14,981 bases of DNA from CAYQPF01 sp964419225 (GTDB lineage Bacteria; Cloacimonadota; Cloacimonadia; Cloacimonadales; CAYQPF01): positions 1-14,981 of the forward strand of contig CAYQPF010000126.1 of the NCBI GenBank assembly GCA_964419225.1, in the 5' to 3' direction. Made by a program: the position numbers and the translations under genes. Positions 1 to 7,377 of the stretch are shown one piece after another; position 1 is the stretch's first letter; each line of letters starts with the position of its first letter. The notes under the pieces were generated by a model, which saw only the letters and a program-made list of their open reading frames with translations, had not been told where the DNA came from and did not search any database.

Positions 1-77
1 TGAGTCGTGAGTCGTGAGTCGTGAGTCGTGAGTCGTGAGTCGTGAGTCGTGAGTCGTGAGTCATGAGTCGTGAGTTG
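1..77. repeat. 7-bp tandem array (TGAGTCG)n, 11 copies
   Basis: The unit TGAGTCG is repeated without interruption. Eight copies at 1-56 are perfect, 57-63 ends in A (TGAGTCA), 64-70 is perfect and 71-77 is TGAGTTG; 78-84 may be a worn twelfth copy. The array begins at the window edge, so its true length is unknown. Decay occurs only at the end next to the gene. On the plus strand every unit carries TGA, and because 7 is not a multiple of 3 all three frames are closed. It ends 7 bp before the AAGGAGG ribosome binding site of the next gene, so that gene's promoter must lie inside or beyond the array. Confidence 0.97.
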
Positions 78-96
78 AGGGTTGAAGGAGGTTTTC

Positions 97-504
97 ATGG
101 AGACAGATGTACGCTGGATTCAAAGATTGAACAACTTTTCCAAGGCTGTTGCACAACTGGTTAAATTCATTGATAAAGGAGTTTTGAACGAATTTGAGCA
201 ACAGGGTTTGATACAATGTTTTGAATATAATTATGAATTAGCCTGGAATGTCATTAAGGATTTTTATGAGGATCAGGGAGAGACAGGTATTCAGGGAAGT
301 CGGGATGCTTTTCGACTGGCTTATCAAAGAGGCTTACTTGAAAATGGAGACATTTGGATGAATATGATTAAAAGCAGAATTATGGCTAATCAAACCTTCG
401 ATGAAGACACAACAAACAGTATTTGTACTGATATCAGAAACAGTTACTATCAGGAATTCCTTTTTTTAGAAAGAAAACTGATTGAGATTAAGAATAAGGA
501 ATAA
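97..504 (+). CDS. HI0074-family (NTase_sub_bind, HEPN-like) protein, probable catalytic-motif loss
   Basis: A 135-residue, mostly helical protein of the nucleotidyltransferase substrate-binding family (HI0074 type). Members normally pair with a minimal nucleotidyltransferase (MNT) in a HEPN/MNT toxin-antitoxin-like couple. I place the start at ATG 97 because AAGGAGG (85-91) sits 5 bp before it; an upstream in-frame TTG at 82 lacks a ribosome binding site. Recognisable blocks are FEYNYELAWNVIKDF and the SRDAFRLAYQRGL segment. The family usually shows R-N-x-x-x-H followed by TYDE; here the six positions read R94-I-M-A-N-Q99 followed by TFDE, so both the Asn and the His are changed. No nucleotidyltransferase follows, since a convergent gene starts 36 bp on; a partner could lie left of the window. 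The family call is from remembered motifs, fairly sure; inactivity is inference. Confidence 0.82.
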   Translation: METDVRWIQRLNNFSKAVAQLVKFIDKGVLNEFEQQGLIQCFEYNYELAWNVIKDFYEDQGETGIQGSRDAFRLAYQRGLLENGDIWMNMIKSRIMANQTFDEDTTNSICTDIRNSYYQEFLFLERKLIEIKNKE

Positions 505-539
505 AAGCATTTCACTCATCCCAAATGTTTAAACCCGAC

Positions 540-1733
540 TTATGCTGCCTTTTTTGCCGTGATCTTTCTTTTGATATCGAGTTCATCATAGTAATCCTGA
601 AGAATATTTTTCATAAGAGGTACGTAATATTTCCAGAAGAATCTTTCCCTGTTAGTGAAGGCAACAGGGCTGTAGATGAAGGTTCCATACCATTTTTCGA
701 TCCAGAGGAATTTGGACATATTACTCCGGATAGGGTTATCGGCAAAATCACCGCAGAAATAGAAATAGGGAATAGTATCACATTTAATGACGGCAGGAAT
801 AATTTTGGGAATACCATTTTTCTTCATCAGAGAGTCACCCAGAGGTGTGGGGTTAATGTGATATTGTGAGACAAGCCTGTTTGACGGACTGACATTGAGG
901 GTCACATCGATCCAGAAGGGATAAATCACTTCTTCCGGTAATTTATATTTTTCCTGGAAAACGAGCTTAGTTTTAATAACAGGGATTTCATCCTTCAGAT
1001 ATTTGCCATATTCTAAAACTACAATTCTGTTATCTTCGTGAATAAAAACAATACCCTGATGATGATAATCCCAGCGTTGTCTATATTCATTGCGGTACAT
1101 TCTGAGCATCCATTTGGGGATTTCAGGGTTGACTAATGTGTCAAGAGTATCGAAGTATCGGCCGGTCCAGCCTGTCCAGTTGATGCCATAATATGCCTGC
1201 AGATCACGGCTGATGCCTCTGGGAGTCGGAGAAGCCAGATTATTGAATTCCATAAAAACAAGTTTCTTTTGTTGTGAAAAATTTTTTAGAATATAACTGT
1301 CATTGCTGTTCAGACCACCGTAAATTTTAGGAGAATGTTCAGTTTGTTCTGTTTTGGCATACCATTCATCGCTGTAGATTCCATACGCATCGGTAAAATA
1401 GCAGATGTCATTATCAGCTATCAGGGAATCCATTTTAGCTTGGGAGAATCTGCTAAAATCTTTTATGACATATTTATAATCTTTTTCCAACGGGAAAAAT
1501 CCATAATAATCTTTTGAAACATTGTAACCAGAGCCATTCTTTTTAGTGTATCTGAAATGACTGAGGATCCAATTAAACGAGCGGTGTTCCTGTCCGTACT
1601 TTTTTAGAACTGTTTGATCATAGATCACTACTCCCACTTTCTTTTCAGGTATCAATAGCCATCCCAGAATAGAGGAGGCCGGAATTGCTATAACCAGGAA
1701 TACTATAGTATAAAAAATCCATTTTCCGATCAT
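540..1733 (-). CDS. membrane-anchored protein of unknown function
   Basis: I do not recognise this 397-residue protein. Residues about 4-29 form one hydrophobic segment (an uncleaved anchor or signal sequence), and the rest is hydrophilic and rich in aromatic residues, so most of it is probably outside the cytoplasmic membrane. After the anchor comes VGVVIYDQTV; then a region listing states (DNDICYFTDAYGIYSDEW, GGLNSNDSYILKNF, KKLVFMEFNN), which looks like a Rossmann or amidotransferase-type alpha/beta fold by pattern only. A second half contains GIVFIHEDNRIVVLEYG and PFWIDVTLNV. The tail is basic. ATG 1733 has GGAGA (1741-1745 on the complement) at proper distance. It converges with the HI0074-like gene and is divergent from the M28 peptidase gene. 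A role in envelope or polysaccharide biology would be a guess. Confidence 0.85.
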   Translation of the reverse strand: MIGKWIFYTIVFLVIAIPASSILGWLLIPEKKVGVVIYDQTVLKKYGQEHRSFNWILSHFRYTKKNGSGYNVSKDYYGFFPLEKDYKYVIKDFSRFSQAKMDSLIADNDICYFTDAYGIYSDEWYAKTEQTEHSPKIYGGLNSNDSYILKNFSQQKKLVFMEFNNLASPTPRGISRDLQAYYGINWTGWTGRYFDTLDTLVNPEIPKWMLRMYRNEYRQRWDYHHQGIVFIHEDNRIVVLEYGKYLKDEIPVIKTKLVFQEKYKLPEEVIYPFWIDVTLNVSPSNRLVSQYHINPTPLGDSLMKKNGIPKIIPAVIKCDTIPYFYFCGDFADNPIRSNMSKFLWIEKWYGTFIYSPVAFTNRERFFWKYYVPLMKNILQDYYDELDIKRKITAKKAA

Positions 1734-1832
1734 AAAATTATCTCCATTTTGCTTTTTTGAAAGCGGATATTCCCCATATATTTGTCTAATAAACCAACAA
1801 ATTATGTTTATTGTAAAATAAAAGGAGAAATT

Positions 1833-1884
1833 TAGTCAAATACTTTATATTTTCATTGACTATATTTTGACTACGAAATAATAA
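1833..1884 (+). promoter_or_regulatory. candidate promoter and operator in the divergent intergenic region
   Basis: The 174-bp space 1734-1907 separates divergent genes. A sigma-70-like pair can be drawn: TTGACT at 1856-1861, 17 bp, then TAATAA at 1879-1884, pointing at the M28 peptidase gene. The heptamer TTGACTA occurs twice in direct orientation, 11 bp apart (1856-1862 and 1867-1873), and once inverted as TAGTCAA (1833-1839). The direct copies overlap the proposed -35 and spacer, which suits a regulator site. The ribosome binding site AGGAGGTG (1896-1903) precedes ATG 1908. The promoter reading is inference; the repeats are directly visible. Confidence 0.4.
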
Positions 1885-1907
1885 TAATTTAAATTAGGAG
1901 GTGTCTA

Positions 1908-4778
1908 ATGTTGAAAAAACTCTTTATTTTTCTAGGGGTTAGCTTAATAATAATAGCTAATGTTTTTGCTCAGGATAATCTGGTATTAATACAGAATACA
2001 GATAATGGGGATTATCAGAGATTAAATAAACAAAATTTAACACATTTGTACTTTAATAATGATTTTTGTCTGACTGTAGTAAATAAAGATAATCTTGGTT
2101 TATTACAAGGTCTTTCTTACAAAGTATTGGAAGAATATCAGGCGGACACTTATTATTTATTAACAGTCAACCAGGGTGAGAAGCTTCAAGTCAGATCAGA
2201 ATGGGGACAATGTTTTTATCAGAAAGACAATCTTGCCATTTTGAAAACACTTGATCTGCCGATGGAGAATTTACTTAGTAATAAAGTAAAATTTACTAAA
2301 CTACAGCCGATAAAACAGACTCCGGCTGTATCCCAATTCAGAAAGTCATCTTTGATAAAAACACATACCAGAGATTTACAGGAACTGACTAATAGTGTTG
2401 ATCCTGACAGTATTGCCTGGTTTATTCAGAAGATGCAGGATTTTCAGACCAGATACTGTTTTGCGGCTAACAGATTGGCAGTAAGTAGTTGGCTGCGTCA
2501 GCAGTTTCTGCGGATGGGCTATACCGATGTGGTATATGATTCATTTCAGGCTTATGGTGAATGGCATCGGAATGTAATAGCAACTATACCTGGGTCTGTA
2601 ACACCAGAACAGGTAATTGTAGTAGGCGGTCATTATGATTCTATTTTACGGACAGGTTATGAGACATCCATGATATCAGCCCCAGGTGCAGATGATAATG
2701 CCAGCGGAACTACTGCAGCACTGGAATTAGCCCGGATAATAAAACAAACTAATTATCAGCCGGAATGCACGATCAAGTTTGTGGGTTTCGCCGCAGAGGA
2801 AGTAGGTTTAATCGGGGGATACGTATTTGCACAAAGTGCTGTACAAGAAGGGATGCAGATTAAAGCTATGTTAAACCATGATATGATAAGTTACTGTACA
2901 GCAACTGAGAATTACCCTTTTTCGATAAATGTCTATAGCGGATATGAGTATTTGGCTGAGTTAGCTTTAGACTTATCCACACAGACAGACCTGGTATATA
3001 CCTCCTCGGACTACAATAGTTCAGGGTCTGACAGTTATGCATTCTGGGCAAACGGGTTTCCTTGTGTATATTTTGAGGAGCACCAATTCACACCTTACTA
3101 CCATACAGTAGATGATTTACTTGTTTACAGCAATATGAATTTCTGCACAGATATTATAAAATTAACAACATCTATGGTCTATAACATATCAGCGATGCCA
3201 AACAAGGTATCAAATTTCCGGGTTTATGATCAGGGCAATGGTACATCACTGATAGCCAAATGGAATTTACTGAATGAAGATGATATTACACAATACAAGG
3301 TCAGAATCTTCAAAACCGGTTATGAGATGATATATACCACACCGAGCACAGACAGCTCGTTAGTTTTAAACAATTTATTAGCAGATTCTTTATATACTAT
3401 CGTTATATCGGCATTGGATTCACAGGGTTTGGAAGGCTTTTTAGTCGGGATCCAGGCAACACCCAGGGTAGTTCCATTAGCTCCCAACAATTTTGATCAA
3501 CACCCCCTGATGCACAGAATTGAATTATTCTGGAATACAAATACAGAAATTGATTTGGCCGGTTATAAGTTATACCGATCCACATCAGCAGGAGTATTGG
3601 GAAGTTTGTTGACAACTTTGAGCATTAATCAAATATCCTATATAGATGAAACGACTGTTGACGGAGTATATTATTACTATACACTCAAGTCCTATGATAC
3701 ACAAGGCAACGAAAGTTTACCCAGCGAGCAGATCAAATCCAGGGCAGTTTCATTGAATCAGGGTGTTTTAGTAGTTGATTTTTCAAATAATGGCAATGGT
3801 TCATATTTGCATCCAACAGATGAAGCTGTGGATGATTTCTACAGTCTCGCTTTAAACAATTTTGCGACAGAAGAGTTCGACATTATTAATGAAGGAGAGC
3901 CCTTCTTAAGAGACTTGGGAGCTTATTCTACAGTCATAATCCATGCAAATGGATTTACTTCGAACTCATATCTGCTGAATAGAAGTGAGGTAATTGAGTA
4001 TTTACAGGCAGGTGGCAAATTATTGATATCAGCATCAACACCTTCAACTTGTTTCCGTTCCAATTCAGGTTATCCCAGCAATTTTGTCCAAAACAATTTC
4101 GAATATGATTACCTGAAGATGAGCAGTGCAAACTACAATAACCAAACCAGATTCTTGCATGCCCAAAACATAGCACAGGATTATCCTGTTTTGGAAGTTG
4201 ATTCGACTAAGGTTCCGACTGCATTGAACAATCATCTTTATGGTATGGAAGCCTTAACGCCCAATACCCAAGCCCAATCCATCTATGTCTGGTCTTCAGA
4301 ATATGCTGACAATACACCACAAGGAGCTTTCAACGGCAGTTCTGTAGGGTATGCCTATTATGGAAACGATTATCAGGTTGTGGTCTTAAGTGTTCCGCTT
4401 TATTATGTTAAACCGAATCAGGCCAAGAGTTTTTTAACATATGTACTACATAATAAGTTTAACGAACCTTTGGCAAATGATAATCCAGAAATTGCATCTC
4501 CCACAATCAGTTTATCTCAGAACTATCCGAATCCTTTTAATCCTGATACAAGGATTGAATTTTCACTCGACAAAGAGCAGCAAATTGAATTGACCGTGTT
4601 TAATATCAAGGGGCAGAAAGTTACTACTCTTTATAAAGGGACTAAGAGCAGCGGACATCATTTTCAAGTTTGGAATGGCAAGGATAATACAGGTAAACCA
4701 GTAGCTTCGGGTCTGTATTTTTACAAACTTGAGACAAAAACCCAAACAGTAAACAAAAAAATGATTTTAATTAAATAG
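1908..4778 (+). CDS. secreted M28-family aminopeptidase with C-terminal secretion-sorting domain
   Basis: A 956-residue exported zinc peptidase. Residues 1-21 are a signal peptide ending NVFA|QD. The M28 catalytic domain spans about 165-430 and all expected two-zinc ligands are present: H242 (GGHYDS), D262 (PGADDNASG), E298 with catalytic base E297 (AAEE), D325 (NHDM) and H399 (YYHTVDD), by analogy with Aeromonas aminopeptidase. Two fibronectin type III-like repeats follow (about 433-519 and 522-612), then an alpha/beta segment (about 617-850) that resembles an amidotransferase-like fold. Residues about 870-956 are a FlgD-Ig-like sorting tail with NYPNPFNP, ending VNKKMILIK, as in type IX secretion substrates. 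It probably works outside the cell or on its surface, releasing N-terminal amino acids from peptides. It starts the operon-like run; the permease gene follows after 8 bp. Confidence 0.95.
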   Translation: MLKKLFIFLGVSLIIIANVFAQDNLVLIQNTDNGDYQRLNKQNLTHLYFNNDFCLTVVNKDNLGLLQGLSYKVLEEYQADTYYLLTVNQGEKLQVRSEWGQCFYQKDNLAILKTLDLPMENLLSNKVKFTKLQPIKQTPAVSQFRKSSLIKTHTRDLQELTNSVDPDSIAWFIQKMQDFQTRYCFAANRLAVSSWLRQQFLRMGYTDVVYDSFQAYGEWHRNVIATIPGSVTPEQVIVVGGHYDSILRTGYETSMISAPGADDNASGTTAALELARIIKQTNYQPECTIKFVGFAAEEVGLIGGYVFAQSAVQEGMQIKAMLNHDMISYCTATENYPFSINVYSGYEYLAELALDLSTQTDLVYTSSDYNSSGSDSYAFWANGFPCVYFEEHQFTPYYHTVDDLLVYSNMNFCTDIIKLTTSMVYNISAMPNKVSNFRVYDQGNGTSLIAKWNLLNEDDITQYKVRIFKTGYEMIYTTPSTDSSLVLNNLLADSLYTIVISALDSQGLEGFLVGIQATPRVVPLAPNNFDQHPLMHRIELFWNTNTEIDLAGYKLYRSTSAGVLGSLLTTLSINQISYIDETTVDGVYYYYTLKSYDTQGNESLPSEQIKSRAVSLNQGVLVVDFSNNGNGSYLHPTDEAVDDFYSLALNNFATEEFDIINEGEPFLRDLGAYSTVIIHANGFTSNSYLLNRSEVIEYLQAGGKLLISASTPSTCFRSNSGYPSNFVQNNFEYDYLKMSSANYNNQTRFLHAQNIAQDYPVLEVDSTKVPTALNNHLYGMEALTPNTQAQSIYVWSSEYADNTPQGAFNGSSVGYAYYGNDYQVVVLSVPLYYVKPNQAKSFLTYVLHNKFNEPLANDNPEIASPTISLSQNYPNPFNPDTRIEFSLDKEQQIELTVFNIKGQKVTTLYKGTKSSGHHFQVWNGKDNTGKPVASGLYFYKLETKTQTVNKKMILIK

Positions 4779-4786
4779 GAATTATT

Positions 4787-5767
4787 ATGAATTGGATAAG
4801 TAAAACAATTATTTATGTCTTATTAGTTATTTTTGGACTGACGATGATCATACCATTTTTATGGATGGTAACGACCTCACTCAAGTCACAAACAGAGGTT
4901 AACAAAGGCAAAGTCGGGTTTATACCCCGGGAAGAGTATCTGGCTTATACAGAAGATGGAGTTGAAGAGAGAGCAAAATTGATTCAGAAGAACGGTGATA
5001 CCTCAATCATCAATGTTTTTGATGAAAAAGGCAAGATCATCCATTCCTATCTGTCAGTACCAAATACATCATTAAAGGAAGTAAGCAGGATCAGGATACA
5101 TTGGGAGAATTATATATTAGCTTTCAAGAAGGTACCTTTTGCCCGTTATTTCTTCAATACTATTTATGTGTCGATCATGATTTTGATTGGTACCCTGATT
5201 ACCTCAGCTCTGGCAGCATATGCTTTTGCCAGAATGCAGTTTGTGGGCAGAGACTTTCTTTTTTATTTTCTCATCAGTATGATGATGGTACCGGAACCGG
5301 TATTTTTGATTCCTTCGTACATTTTACTTAATCATATGGGATGGATAGATACATATCAGGCCTTGATCATACCCTGGATCGGGAATATTTTCACAATTTT
5401 CCTAATGCGTCAGCATTTTAAGACAATTCCGCAGGAGTTATTAGATGCTGCATCCATAGACGGCTGCAGCCGTTTTGGTATCCTCTGGAAGATTATTTTA
5501 CCTCTTTCCAAACCAGTTATTGTAACCTCGACAGTATTTTCCATCATTGGAACATGGAACAGTTTTATGTGGCCGTTGGTTATGACCAACAGTGATGAAT
5601 TGAGAGTATTGCAGGTCGGATTGAGTTATTTCTCCCAAGAAGCATCGTCCATGACAACTCTTTTGATGGCAGCTTCATCCTTCAGTATAATACCTTTGGT
5701 GGTATTATTCCTTTTTGCTCAAAAAAGTATTATTGCCAGTTCTATCTCCAGTGGACTGAAGGACTAA
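4787..5767 (+). CDS. carbohydrate-type ABC transporter permease (MalG/UgpE-like), lone subunit
   Basis: A 326-residue inner-membrane permease of the binding-protein-dependent (MalG-type) class. Six hydrophobic segments fall near residues 8-29, 118-146, 155-180, 190-207, 244-266 and 291-312. The cytoplasmic EAA loop that docks the ATPase is clear at 217-243: ELLDAASIDG, then a W-K-I-I-L-P-L-S-K-P stretch. Between segment 1 and the conserved ENY (107-109) is an extra hydrophilic stretch of about 60 residues (35-100), longer than usual, which would face the periplasm. The usual partners (MalF-type permease, solute-binding protein, ATPase) are absent here: a peptidase lies upstream and lipoproteins downstream. 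The substrate cannot be read from sequence. Family assignment is firm; whether it works with parts encoded elsewhere is unknown. Confidence 0.93.
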   Translation: MNWISKTIIYVLLVIFGLTMIIPFLWMVTTSLKSQTEVNKGKVGFIPREEYLAYTEDGVEERAKLIQKNGDTSIINVFDEKGKIIHSYLSVPNTSLKEVSRIRIHWENYILAFKKVPFARYFFNTIYVSIMILIGTLITSALAAYAFARMQFVGRDFLFYFLISMMMVPEPVFLIPSYILLNHMGWIDTYQALIIPWIGNIFTIFLMRQHFKTIPQELLDAASIDGCSRFGILWKIILPLSKPVIVTSTVFSIIGTWNSFMWPLVMTNSDELRVLQVGLSYFSQEASSMTTLLMAASSFSIIPLVVLFLFAQKSIIASSISSGLKD

Positions 5768-5770
5768 TAA

Positions 5771-6364
5771 ATGCAGAAAATTTCCTCTGGATTAGTAAGT
5801 ATAGGATTGCTTTTGCTGATTCTGGTTTTAACTTCCTGTAAGGTATTTGAACCCAGAAAGTCAGAAGATCCTGTAAACGAAACCCAGTGGAATACTTTTC
5901 AAACATCTCCACAACAAGTTATTGAGAACTTAACATATGCTCATAACTATAAACAGAATATGTATAGATACACGAATTTGTTCAGTGAGAATTTCAAATT
6001 CTATTTTGATTCACAGGATATCAGCGATTTCGGTTTTCCGGTATCTTGGAATAAAAGTATGGAAATTGAGGTTTTGACGAATTATTTTAACAGTATTCCT
6101 GTTGATTCTGCCTCGGTTTTAGTGCTGACCCCGATTGAAGCAGATCCTGATCAGATCCAAAACAATCAGGCTACTATATATCGTGATTATGATCTTCGTG
6201 CCGGACATGATATGGCAAATGTTGGACATCATATTTCGGGGAAATTTACTCTTTATCTGGAAAAAGACAGTAATGGTATTTGGCGGATTAAACAATGGTG
6301 GGATTACAAGAAGAACTCTGACTGGACCTGGGGGAGGCTGAAATATGAATTCTCCTCTATTTAA
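5771..6364 (+). CDS. small lipoprotein, possible NTF2/SnoaL-like fold (first of a tandem pair)
   Basis: A 197-residue predicted lipoprotein. The signal peptide ends in the lipobox LTSC with C23 as the acylated residue, followed by a polar linker. The body has an N-terminal helical block (QVIENLTYAHNYKQNMYRYTNLFSENFKFYF) that resembles the 'repeated small-step, FTPDFxFYF' opening of NTF2/SnoaL-like domains, then beta-rich sequence ending GIWRIKQWWDY. I cannot name a function. ATG 5771 lies 3 bp after the permease stop with AAGGA (5759-5763) upstream, and its own end overlaps the next lipoprotein gene by 20 bp, so the two are translationally linked. Domain reading is by pattern only. Confidence 0.85.
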   Translation: MQKISSGLVSIGLLLLILVLTSCKVFEPRKSEDPVNETQWNTFQTSPQQVIENLTYAHNYKQNMYRYTNLFSENFKFYFDSQDISDFGFPVSWNKSMEIEVLTNYFNSIPVDSASVLVLTPIEADPDQIQNNQATIYRDYDLRAGHDMANVGHHISGKFTLYLEKDSNGIWRIKQWWDYKKNSDWTWGRLKYEFSSI

Positions 6365-6929
6365 ACTGATTTCCTGCTCCCTCATTTTTTTATTTATCCT
6401 GAGTTGTTCAAACAACCCTTTCAATCCTAAAACAATAAGAATAGCAGAGGATAACCCCACGAATAATACACCCCTGAATGTCTTAAAAAATCTGGAAAAA
6501 GCTTATAATCAACAGGACATAGAGCTATACAAAAGTTGTTTGTCTCCATCCTTCAGGTTTGAAATAATTAGTTCTGAAGCTGAAGAAATTGGTATTGATA
6601 TGAACAATGACGGAGTAAAAGACAATTGGTGGGATTATCAACAGGAAATAACCTACAGCGAAAATCTTTTTAAGAAAGGTTCAACTGATGGTTCCTTACA
6701 AGCTCCCAGCAATATTAATCTTGTGTTGACGATTCCCCCGGAAAGTTCCTGGATAAAGGATAATGAATCAGGACACGAAAACTGGATAATTATTCCCTGT
6801 TATTTCAACTTGAAATTAAGTTATTATAATTCGGCAGATTACCCTTCTTCAGGATTTGCCAGATTCTATTTGAAACCGGAAAATGGGAATTGGGTAATTG
6901 CTATCTGGAGAGATGAATCCAATATATAG
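6345..6929 (+). CDS. small lipoprotein with DxNxDG calcium-type loop (second of a tandem pair)
   Basis: A 194-residue predicted lipoprotein with lipobox ILSC (C21) and a polar NNPFNP linker. Its layout matches the gene before it: an N-terminal helical block (LKNLEKAYNQQDIELYKSCL) ending in SFRFEI, then strands ending GNWVIAIWRDE, like GIWRIKQWWDY in the neighbour. The two are probably diverged duplicates of an NTF2-like protein. This copy adds D85-x-N87-x-D89-G90-x-x-D93, the spacing of a dockerin or thrombospondin-type calcium loop, inserted where the other has only SDFGFPVSWN. The start is supported by GGGGAGG (6331-6337) located inside the end of the upstream gene. Function unknown. Confidence 0.85.
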   Translation: MNSPLFKLISCSLIFLFILSCSNNPFNPKTIRIAEDNPTNNTPLNVLKNLEKAYNQQDIELYKSCLSPSFRFEIISSEAEEIGIDMNNDGVKDNWWDYQQEITYSENLFKKGSTDGSLQAPSNINLVLTIPPESSWIKDNESGHENWIIIPCYFNLKLSYYNSADYPSSGFARFYLKPENGNWVIAIWRDESNI

Positions 6930-6932
6930 AAT

Positions 6933-7352
6933 ATGTATAGAATATTAGCAATAGATTATGGAAGCAAAAGAATTGGATTAGCGTTAAGTGATCCTCTATG
7001 TATCATAGCCAAACCATATGCCACTTTGGAAAATATTTCCTTTGAACAGATATTTGAGAAACTGGCGTTAATAATAAGAGAGCAGGCTGTAGGTAAAATT
7101 GTTTTAGGTTTACCTTACAATTTAATGGGTGAAGATTCGCATAAGACGTCAGAAGTAAGAGAATTTCATCGACTTTTATGCGAAAAAATCACAGTTCCGA
7201 TAGAGCTTTGTGATGAAAGATTCAGTACTGCCGATGCAAATTCTGAGTTAAAAAAAATGGGATACTCCATTAAAGACAGTAAAAAGGTAGTTGATCAAGT
7301 GGCAGCAGCACTAATATTAAGAAGTTATCTGGATAATACTCATAAGAGTTAG
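6933..7352 (+). CDS. ruvX: RuvX/YqgF, putative Holliday junction resolvase or pre-16S rRNA nuclease
   Basis: A 139-residue cytoplasmic protein, normal length for YqgF. It has an RNase H-like fold with the expected acidic residues: D8 in AIDYGSKRIGLALSD, E95 in DERFSTADA, and D121 in VVDQVAAALIL; VLGLPYNLMGE carries the second strand. In the family, YqgF is linked to 5' maturation of 16S rRNA and has been proposed as a resolvase. ATG 6933 is 3 bp after the preceding stop; no strong ribosome binding site is seen, so translation may depend on coupling. mltG follows after 25 bp; ruvX and mltG are neighbours in many bacteria, which supports the call. Confidence 0.95.
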   Translation: MYRILAIDYGSKRIGLALSDPLCIIAKPYATLENISFEQIFEKLALIIREQAVGKIVLGLPYNLMGEDSHKTSEVREFHRLLCEKITVPIELCDERFSTADANSELKKMGYSIKDSKKVVDQVAAALILRSYLDNTHKS

Positions 7353-7377
7353 AATCCGGTATTTGAAGGAGAGTTAA

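Noticed and set aside
82..96. Upstream TTG start for the HI0074-like gene
   Set aside because: It would place the strong AAGGAGG ribosome binding site inside the coding sequence; ATG 97 fits far better.
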